Shown here: positions 1 to 5,272 of the stretch, piece after piece
How positions within the stretch are numbered: the stretch's first letter is position 1
Layout of the letters: each line of letters begins with the position of its first letter
Source: Gammaproteobacteria bacterium UBA2965
GTDB lineage: Bacteria > Pseudomonadota > Gammaproteobacteria > Pseudomonadales > Azotimanducaceae
Length of the DNA stretch: 8,458 bases
Assembly (NCBI GenBank): GCA_002348385.1
Contig: DEBD01000011.1
Coordinates: forward strand, 1-8,458
Direction of reading: 5' to 3'
Notes under the pieces: model-generated
What the model was told of the DNA's origin: nothing
Database searches by the model: none
The model's input: only the letters and a program-made list of their open reading frames with translations
Translations under genes and position numbers: made by a program

Positions 1-99
1 CCTGCCAAGCGCAAGAAGGCAGCAGCTAAGAAGAAGAAAGCCCCTGCCAAGCGCAAGAAGGCAGCAGCTAAGAAGCGCAAAGCGCCAGCTAAGCGCAAG
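1..99 (+). repeat. In-frame 42-nt tandem repeat coding the basic tail
   Basis: Bases 1-33 recur exactly at 43-75, a period of 42 nt or 14 codons. A third, partial copy at 85-99 encodes the same PAKRK but with changed third codon positions. The 9-nt linkers (34-42 and 76-84) differ slightly. The period is a multiple of three, so gain or loss of a unit would change tail length without breaking the frame. The array may extend left of the window. Confidence 0.85.
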
Positions 100-108
100 C
101 GCCGATAG
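1..108 (+). CDS. Histone H1-like lysine/alanine-rich DNA-binding protein, C-terminal fragment
   Basis: Frame 1 is open from the window edge to a TAG at 106-108 and gives 35 residues made almost only of Lys, Arg, Ala and Pro. The units have the form PAKRKKAAAKK, and the protein ends in KRKRR. Such tails occur in bacterial histone H1-like proteins and in AlgP/AlgR3-type proteins of Gammaproteobacteria. They bind DNA non-specifically through charge and are thought to help compact or regulate the nucleoid. The start and any N-terminal domain lie outside the window, so the exact family cannot be set. The reading frame is supported by the third repeat copy, which differs from the others at synonymous third positions. 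A strong hairpin follows the stop by 10 nt. A lysine-rich tail on another kind of protein is also possible. Confidence 0.72.
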   Translation, partial: PAKRKKAAAKKKKAPAKRKKAAAKKRKAPAKRKRR

Positions 109-118
109 GCCGACCGTG

Positions 119-144
119 GGTTGGCCCCAGTGCTGGGGCCAACC
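119..144 (+). terminator. Strong hairpin, likely terminator of the H1-like gene
   Basis: The arms 119-130 (GGTTGGCCCCAG) and 133-144 (CTGGGGCCAACC) are perfect 12-bp inverted complements. The tip would open to a four-base loop. The hairpin begins 10 nt after the stop of the H1-like gene. There is no T-run after it on the plus strand (TACAAAAG follows), so it is not a textbook intrinsic terminator. It may instead act with Rho or protect the mRNA 3' end. Confidence 0.5.
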
Positions 145-185
145 TACAAAAGTTGGATGTGGTGCGATCCGTGGCTCGCTGCCCG

Positions 186-223
186 GAAAAAGGGGTGACC
201 GTCTGCGTGTAAACGCAGACGGT
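186..223 (-). terminator. Probable Rho-independent terminator of moeA
   Basis: The arms 198-208 and 213-223 are perfect 11-bp complements (ACCGTCTGCGT and ACGCAGACGGT) around a 4-base loop. Read on the minus strand, the hairpin starts 25 nt after the moeA stop. CACCCC and then TTTTT (186-190 on the plus strand as AAAAA) follow it. The six-base spacer before the T-run weakens the match to the ideal form, but position and orientation fit termination of moeA. Confidence 0.6.
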
Positions 224-248
224 TCAACTTTCCGAGTCTGCAGCTCTC

Positions 249-1415
249 TTAGAGCAACCCCTTGAAAGGCAACACGGTCACTCGCGTTCCTGGCTCCAGG
301 TCCGAACTCGCCTTGGGGATTCGGATCAGACAATTCGCGGACTGGAAACTCGCCAGGCGGTTGGAGCTCTGGTCCCCGGTCACATGTACCATTAGCTCGC
401 CATCCACGCTCGCTTTGGATCGTGCCAAGCGGCCCCGTTGAAACTCCTCGCGCCCGGGTTTGTGCCGGATGGGATCGGCGAGCGTGGCCCGATGTTCCAG
501 CATTTCCTGCGCGCGAGCCCCGCACAACTTGAGAAGCGCCGGTCGCACTACGCACAAAAAGGTGACGATGGTAGAAACAGGGTTGCCCGGCAGGCCAAAA
601 AACTTGCTTGTGCCAATTGTGCCGTAGGCTAATGGCTTGCCAGGTTTTATCAGCAGGCGCCACAACTGAAGCGTGCCGATCTCCTGAATGATAGAGGTGA
701 CGAAATCCGCATCACCCACCGAGACGCCGGCGCTGGTAATGAGCATCTCGTATTGGGTGCCGTGGCGTTTCAGCGCGGACCGAATTGCCTGGGGTTCGTC
801 CGGGAGAATACCAAGATCGTCGGCTTGCACCGGTAGCGAGTCGAGCAAGCGGGTCAAAAGAACTCGGTTGGCGTCGAAAATCTGCCCTGGCCCCAACTCG
901 CTGCCGGGCTCGCCCAGTTCGTCGCCCGTAGAAAAAATCCCCACGCGGGGCCGTTTTGTGACTTTTACGCGCGTAATCCCGCAGGCGGCGAGCCAACCCA
1001 CGGAAAACGGAGTGAGGCGCTCTCCGGCGGAAACCACCTTGTTGTCTGCTTGGATGTCGTGACCGACCTGCCGAACGTTCGCGCCGAGATCAGGGTGTAT
1101 TAGAGATCGAACGCGCGGTTCTGAGCTTGAACCGTGAAATTCACAATCCTCCTGGATCACCACGGTGTCGAAGCCGCTCGGAATCGGAGCGCCCGTAAAT
1201 ATGCGCACGCAATCGTCGTGCTGCGGCGCGCCGGGCGTAAATGGGTGGCCTGCGCGGCATTCTCCTACCAGGGTGAATTCATGGGGTGGGTTGCCCATCA
1301 GCGCGCCGTGCCGTATGGCGATGCCGTCCATGGCGGAACAGGGAAAGGGCGGCAAATCGATTGGAGCAAGCACGTCTGCCGCTGCCACCCTGTTGTCTGC
1401 CGCTTTGAGTCCCAC
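249..1415 (-). CDS. moeA: Molybdopterin molybdenumtransferase MoeA
   Basis: MoeA inserts molybdate into adenylylated molybdopterin in the last step of molybdenum cofactor synthesis, in the cytoplasm. Counting from the GTG at 1415, visible family motifs are SAMDG (about 27-31, with the Asp matching E. coli Asp59), RIFTGAP (71-77), FSTGDEL (161-167), the MoCF-domain stretch TSAGVSVGDAD (227-237), IKPGKP (256-261) and GLPGNPVS (274-281). The C-terminal beta-barrel domain IV is also present. The 388 residues are short against about 411 in E. coli, and the missing part is the N-terminus. GTG 1415 is only the first conventional in-frame start. The codons upstream of it still read as MoeA (see 1416-1504), so the true protein is likely about 30 residues longer. 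The stop is TAA, followed by a terminator hairpin. The gene stands alone on this strand, divergent from tsaB. The identity is certain; the start is not. Confidence 0.95.
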   Translation of the reverse strand: MGLKAADNRVAAADVLAPIDLPPFPCSAMDGIAIRHGALMGNPPHEFTLVGECRAGHPFTPGAPQHDDCVRIFTGAPIPSGFDTVVIQEDCEFHGSSSEPRVRSLIHPDLGANVRQVGHDIQADNKVVSAGERLTPFSVGWLAACGITRVKVTKRPRVGIFSTGDELGEPGSELGPGQIFDANRVLLTRLLDSLPVQADDLGILPDEPQAIRSALKRHGTQYEMLITSAGVSVGDADFVTSIIQEIGTLQLWRLLIKPGKPLAYGTIGTSKFFGLPGNPVSTIVTFLCVVRPALLKLCGARAQEMLEHRATLADPIRHKPGREEFQRGRLARSKASVDGELMVHVTGDQSSNRLASFQSANCLIRIPKASSDLEPGTRVTVLPFKGLL

Positions 1416-1504
1416 TTCTTCTTGCTGAACGAGAGGAGAAATGTCGGCAACGATCCGGTCTACGGCTTCGTTCAGGTCGAGGGGTTCGATAACATTAGCT
1501 CCAT
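1416..1504 (-). other. Upstream moeA coding sequence lacking an in-frame start
   Basis: In frame with the moeA body, this stretch reads through PLDLNEAVDRIVADISPLVQ and then QEE before GTG 1415. It resembles the N-terminal helix of MoeA (E. coli SLDTALNEMLSRVTPL). Between an in-frame TGA (about 1530-1532) and GTG 1415 there is no ATG, GTG or TTG. ATG codons at 1504 and 1495 lie one frame off and meet a TGA after a few codons. Re-reading one base at the CCCC run (about 1481-1484) would join them to moeA as MLSNPLDLNEA. Explanations are a one-base error in that homopolymer, a true frameshift (mutation or programmed), or a rare start codon such as CTG or ATT. Confidence 0.6.
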
Positions 1505-2153
1505 GACGACAATGCTTGCGATAGAGACCTCAGGGGCGCTCTGTTCCCTCGCCATTTGGCGGGATCAGGAGCGCTTCGAGGATACACGCAACGTTGATCG
1601 CATGCATAACCAGGTGGTATTGGAGATGCTGGACGCCCTGACCCGACGGGCCCAGGTTGCTCCGCAAGATTTCGAGGTGGTGGCGTTCGGTGCCGGGCCG
1701 GGCTCGTTTACCGGAGTGAGAATCGCGGCAACGGTTGCGCAAAGCGTTGCGCTCGCGGCGTCGGCGGTGGCTGTGCCGGTTTCGTCGTCTCTGGCGTTGC
1801 TCACGGCGGTCAAGCCCACCGAAGACAAGGTGCTGGTAACGACCCGCTCTCGCGGTGACGCCTACTATATCGCCGGCTACAGCCGGCAGGATACGGGATG
1901 GGAACTGGTAGTACCTGATGCCCTGTATGGCAGCTGGCCAACCGAATTGCTGCACCATGACTGGATTTGCGTGGGCGACCGGCCTTCCTGGGAGGCCGTT
2001 GAAGGGGCGCCGCCCTGGCGAGGGGCGGGTAACGTCAATGCTAGCCACATCGCGGAGCTAGCGATGGTTGAGTTCGAATCTGGTCGGGCCTGCGGTCCAG
2101 CCGAAGCGCTTCCACGCTACGTGGGCGGCGACACTCCGTGGCGTCCGGTCTGA
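1503..2153 (+). CDS. tsaB: tRNA t6A37 biosynthesis protein TsaB
   Basis: TsaB is the non-catalytic partner of TsaD. With TsaE and TsaC it makes N6-threonylcarbamoyladenosine at position 37 of tRNAs that read ANN codons. The 216-residue product opens with MTTMLAIETSG, the ASKHA-fold beta strand seen as ILAIDTA in E. coli. It has RMHNQ (33-37) where homologues have an H-[NS] pair, and the family hallmark GAGPGSFTGVRI (63-74). It ends in LPRYVGGDTPW, close to the usual tail, and length is near the usual 220-235. The frame stays open upstream to 1134, but that part is antisense to moeA and unlike TsaB. ATG 1503 (or ATG 1512, MLAIETS) is therefore the start. Neither has a good Shine-Dalgarno sequence; AGGGG at 1480-1484 is too far away. 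rsmJ follows after 3 nt. Confidence 0.93.
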   Translation: MTTMLAIETSGALCSLAIWRDQERFEDTRNVDRMHNQVVLEMLDALTRRAQVAPQDFEVVAFGAGPGSFTGVRIAATVAQSVALAASAVAVPVSSSLALLTAVKPTEDKVLVTTRSRGDAYYIAGYSRQDTGWELVVPDALYGSWPTELLHHDWICVGDRPSWEAVEGAPPWRGAGNVNASHIAELAMVEFESGRACGPAEALPRYVGGDTPWRPV

Positions 2154-2156
2154 CGC

Positions 2157-2873
2157 GTGGCTCCCTTGTGTCTTTTCCATGCTCCCGCGGATGCGCAGTA
2201 TGTGGCCCGATGGGGCGATGCGCTGCAGTTGAGGGAAACCGCAGCCGCGCCAACGGACCAGCAGTGCTTCTATCTCTGGTACGACGGGCAGCGTCTGCGT
2301 CTTTGTCGTGCGGGTGATCGTCGGGGCATATATCTGCGTGCGGCGAGCGTGGCGCCGCGCGCGTCTTTCGGCGGCGCGCTGGCACGGGCGTGCGGTGTGA
2401 CCCGGGCTCGCCGGCCATCTGTGTTGGATGTCATGTCGGGGTTGGGCAGCGATGGCATGGTGTTGGCTGCATTGGGCTGCAGCGTCACGCTGATCGAGCA
2501 GCATCCGGCGCTATGGGCGTTGCTGGACGACTATCTGCACAGTCAGTCGGTGCGCAAGGCGCGCGCGCTCCTTGCCGATTGTTGGGGTTGGCTTGCCGGT
2601 CAGGGCGGCGCGTGCTGCGACACGCTCTATCTGGATCCGTTCTTCCCGCCTCGGGCGAAGAAAGCTTTGCCAGGTAAGGCTATGCAGTATCTTCGCGAGC
2701 TCACCGGGCAGCCACCGTTCGAAAGTGAGAACCTGGATCTGTGTTTGAGAAGCGCCCGCGAGCGAGTTGTGCTCAAGCGGCGGCTGAGGGACCCAAAGCT
2801 GGGCCAGCCGGCGTGGCAGATCAAGGGCAGAACGGTGCGTTACGACGTATACCGGGCGATAGGCGTCGGCTAG
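2157..2873 (+). CDS. rsmJ: 16S rRNA (guanine(1516)-N2)-methyltransferase RsmJ
   Basis: RsmJ (formerly YhiQ, DUF548) is a SAM-dependent enzyme that makes m2G1516 in the small-subunit rRNA. The 238-residue product (E. coli has 250) carries the marks of the family. These are FGGALARACGV (71-81), SAM-binding motif I DVMSGLGSDGMVLA (91-104; DATAGLGRDAFVLA in E. coli), the acidic SAM-ribose contact region LIEQHP (112-117), catalytic motif IV YLDPFFP (158-164), and VVLKRR (204-209). The GTG start at 2157 is chosen because an in-frame TGA (the tsaB stop) lies two codons upstream and the ARW stretch near residue 17 already aligns with the family. No clear Shine-Dalgarno is seen, so translation is probably coupled to tsaB. 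The stop overlaps the end of convergent plsB. Confidence 0.93.
   Translation: MAPLCLFHAPADAQYVARWGDALQLRETAAAPTDQQCFYLWYDGQRLRLCRAGDRRGIYLRAASVAPRASFGGALARACGVTRARRPSVLDVMSGLGSDGMVLAALGCSVTLIEQHPALWALLDDYLHSQSVRKARALLADCWGWLAGQGGACCDTLYLDPFFPPRAKKALPGKAMQYLRELTGQPPFESENLDLCLRSARERVVLKRRLRDPKLGQPAWQIKGRTVRYDVYRAIGVG
2870..2873. other. Shared CTAG: overlapping stop codons of rsmJ and plsB
   Basis: The palindrome CTAG gives TAG on the plus strand (2871-2873, end of rsmJ) and TAG on the minus strand (2872-2870, end of plsB). The two convergent genes leave no space between them, so any transcription terminator for either one must lie inside the other gene. Confidence 0.9.
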
Positions 2874-5233
2874 CTGGCGCGTAGGACGGCGGTTCGAAAG
2901 TCCGAGTCGATAATGTTCTCCGCGGCTTTCAGCACGTCTCTAACCACTGGGGAATAGTCGAGGGCACCGTTTTCGGTTTCCGACACTATGCCGTTGGCGA
3001 CCAGTTCATCGATGAAGCCGTGAAACAGTTGGCTGTCGAAGAATTCGGGCGCGTTGAGTCCGTGAATTCGGGACATCTTCCGGGCAACCTGCTCACTGTT
3101 GCGTTGTAGCTCGTCCCGATCATTGGGTGCGTTGTTTGCCAGCAGCCCAATGACGATATAAAGCCGTTCGAGAGACTGCATGATCACGCTTGCTAGCAGT
3201 TTGAGCCGGTAACGGGCCGGTGAACGCATGGAAGGTGCGCAGTAGCCGCCACTGTCGCTGAACTCCAGCAGCTCCTGCTTCACCAGGTGGTCGAGCCAGC
3301 GTTCGACGTCTCGTCGGTCGTAGGCTTGGTGCAATTCCACGGCCAGATAAGGAAATACTATGGCTACCATCTTATGCAGCGCGGCCGCGTTGAGCGGTCT
3401 GCGCCGGTGCACCACCAGGCAGGCAATGAGGGACGGCAACGCCAGGGTGTGTAGAACGTTGTTGCGGTACCAGGTCATGAGAACGGCCGTGAACGGATCG
3501 AGGCACAGTACGTCGCCGTGATCGTCCTGCTCTCTCTGCAGCATGCCGAGCGCTTCCACGTAGCGCACGATCTCCAGCGGCTCGAGGTCGGTCACCGTGT
3601 AGTCGTGATGGGAAGCGTCGGCGCTCAACAATCGCAGGTAGCAGCCGACCTGGTCCACCAGCAGGTCCTGGTCGATAGCAAGCCGCGGCGTGCACAAGGT
3701 GACCATGGCGACCAGGTTAATCGGGTTGATGGCAGCACAGTCGTTTACCCGCTGCAGAACTTCCCGTCCTAGCGCAACGGGCATTTCTTCCGGCGGCAAA
3801 TCTCGAGCTTCCAGCCAGTCGCCCAGATCGAACGGCTGCCCGAAGTTGACGTTCACGCGTCCGAAGTCCTGGCGGATCAGCTTAAGGCTGCGTAACAGGT
3901 CACCGATGGATTCGCGCTGCTTCTTGGAGCCTCGCAGTTCCTCGAGGTAGCTGCCTGCTTCAATGAGCTTTTCGTAGCCGAAATAGACGGGCACGATGGC
4001 CAGCGGCCGGGGAATGCCTCGATGGTGGTGTTCCAAAGTCATTTTCAGCAGGCCCATGCGTGCCGGCAGCAACCGGCCCGTGCGGGTGCGGCCGCCTTCC
4101 GGAAAGAACTCCACGCAATGACCACGCCGATACACAAGGTAAAGGTACTCGGAGAATACTGCCGCATAAATCGGATCGTCCCTGAAGCTGCGTCGCATGA
4201 AGAAGGCCCCGCCGCGGCGCAACAGTCCGCCGATCATGGGCAGGTTCATGTTGTCGCCGGCTGCTACGTGGGGAAGCATCAGTCCGTTGAGGTGCAGCAG
4301 GTAGGACAACAGCAGGTAGTCCACATGTGAACGGTGCGAGGGGAGGTAGATGGGCGTGTGGGTTTCTGCGAACTTCATAACCCGTCCCAGCCCGTGTGTC
4401 TCGATGCCACCGTAGATGCGGTTCCAGAACCACATGAGCAGCCGTTCGAGGATGCGGATGGTGGGATAGGACATGTTCGAAACGATGCCCATGGCAGCCT
4501 TGCGGGCACGGCGCTGCAGGCGGCGGGGTTTGTCATCTTTTGCCGCCGCCGCGATTGCCTCCGCAACCCGTCGGCTGTTGAGAATCTGCCTTACCAGGGT
4601 GCGCAGGTGCGAAAAGTCCGGACCCATGGTGGCGACGCGCTGGTTGCGAAGGCGCACGCGCAGCAGCCTAGCAGCCCGCCGTACCAGTCGCGCCGAGTCC
4701 AGGTCTGCGTCCACCAGAACTGTCAGGGGAAGCGCGGTGCCGAAATTTACGAAGATATCCCGTCGGCTGAAAATCAGGTTCACGAGACGCTTCAATCGGC
4801 CCGACACGGATGAGTTTTCCGCTACCAGCAAACGCCACAGGGACCGTTCCCGGGTGGGCGCCCGGCCCCAGAACACGACGGTGGGAATCAGGCAGGCGTC
4901 GTCAGCGTCCTTGGCGTGTTCAAGCAACCGCAGCATGCGCGCGGGCGGCTGGCTCATCACGTTGCGCCCGAACCAGCCGTAACTTGCCTTGTTGAGGAAG
5001 AACATTCGTTGTTCTTCCGTGTGCGTCCCGATGCTCACCGGATCTAGCGGGTTGGGAAGGCCCATTTGCGTGCAAACCAGGTCCAGCACGATGAGGTCGG
5101 ATAGAGAAGGGTTTTCGAGCACGTATACCGTGTCGGGTGGGGGCGTTGGGTTGCTACCGGCAAGGCGGGGTCGCGCGATGGTTCCGATGAGCCACCGGCA
5201 AAGCACATAGCCGAGCTGTCTGAGCTTGTTCAT
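2870..5233 (-). CDS. plsB: Glycerol-3-phosphate 1-O-acyltransferase PlsB
   Basis: PlsB acylates sn-glycerol-3-phosphate at position 1 with acyl-ACP or acyl-CoA at the inner membrane, the first step of phospholipid synthesis. The 787 residues compare with 807 in E. coli. The four acyltransferase blocks are in order: block I HRSHVD (300-305, catalytic His and Asp), block II GGAFFMRRSF (341-350), block III FFPEGGRTRTGR (376-387) and block IV IVPVYFGYE (413-421). The long C-terminal region keeps VLMTWYRNN and, near the end, HGLNAPEFFD, both close to E. coli PlsB. The ATG at 5233 gives a normal amphipathic N-terminus. There is no good Shine-Dalgarno: a GC hairpin sits directly before the ATG. The gene lies 26 nt after gspD on the same strand, so it is probably the last gene of that operon. 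Confidence 0.97.
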   Translation of the reverse strand: MNKLRQLGYVLCRWLIGTIARPRLAGSNPTPPPDTVYVLENPSLSDLIVLDLVCTQMGLPNPLDPVSIGTHTEEQRMFFLNKASYGWFGRNVMSQPPARMLRLLEHAKDADDACLIPTVVFWGRAPTRERSLWRLLVAENSSVSGRLKRLVNLIFSRRDIFVNFGTALPLTVLVDADLDSARLVRRAARLLRVRLRNQRVATMGPDFSHLRTLVRQILNSRRVAEAIAAAAKDDKPRRLQRRARKAAMGIVSNMSYPTIRILERLLMWFWNRIYGGIETHGLGRVMKFAETHTPIYLPSHRSHVDYLLLSYLLHLNGLMLPHVAAGDNMNLPMIGGLLRRGGAFFMRRSFRDDPIYAAVFSEYLYLVYRRGHCVEFFPEGGRTRTGRLLPARMGLLKMTLEHHHRGIPRPLAIVPVYFGYEKLIEAGSYLEELRGSKKQRESIGDLLRSLKLIRQDFGRVNVNFGQPFDLGDWLEARDLPPEEMPVALGREVLQRVNDCAAINPINLVAMVTLCTPRLAIDQDLLVDQVGCYLRLLSADASHHDYTVTDLEPLEIVRYVEALGMLQREQDDHGDVLCLDPFTAVLMTWYRNNVLHTLALPSLIACLVVHRRRPLNAAALHKMVAIVFPYLAVELHQAYDRRDVERWLDHLVKQELLEFSDSGGYCAPSMRSPARYRLKLLASVIMQSLERLYIVIGLLANNAPNDRDELQRNSEQVARKMSRIHGLNAPEFFDSQLFHGFIDELVANGIVSETENGALDYSPVVRDVLKAAENIIDSDFRTAVLRAS

Positions 5234-5235
5234 TT

Positions 5236-5272
5236 GGGCGTGGCGCCCCGCTTACCGGTCTATTGTGACCGG
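5236..5272 (-). promoter_or_regulatory. Two hairpins in the gspD-plsB junction
   Basis: Inverted repeat CCGGTC/GACCGG (5255-5260 and 5267-5272, six-base loop) spans the gspD TAG. A second one, GGGCG/CGCCC (5236-5240 and 5244-5248, three-base loop), ends two bases before the plsB ATG, where a ribosome-binding site would be expected. No T-run follows on the minus strand, so this is not an intrinsic terminator. It could limit plsB translation, process the transcript, or have no function; stems of 5-6 bp are easily found by chance in GC-rich DNA. Confidence 0.35.

Noticed and set aside
1..99. CRISPR-like or satellite repeat
   Set aside because: The repeat is in frame, codes a basic tail, and has no unique spacers of even length.
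1467..1495. Possible sigma-70 promoter for tsaB (TTCGTT and TAACAT)
   Set aside because: Each hexamer matches consensus poorly, and such matches are common by chance; it is too weak to list as a feature.
1134..1502. Long N-terminal extension of tsaB on the plus strand
   Set aside because: The frame is open, but the extra 123 residues are antisense to moeA and bear no resemblance to TsaB, which normally starts at the LAIETS strand.
3960..4982. Several long open frames on both strands over plsB
   Set aside because: They are Arg-, Ala- and Ser-rich shadow frames caused by GC-rich codon use in plsB and have no recognisable domains.
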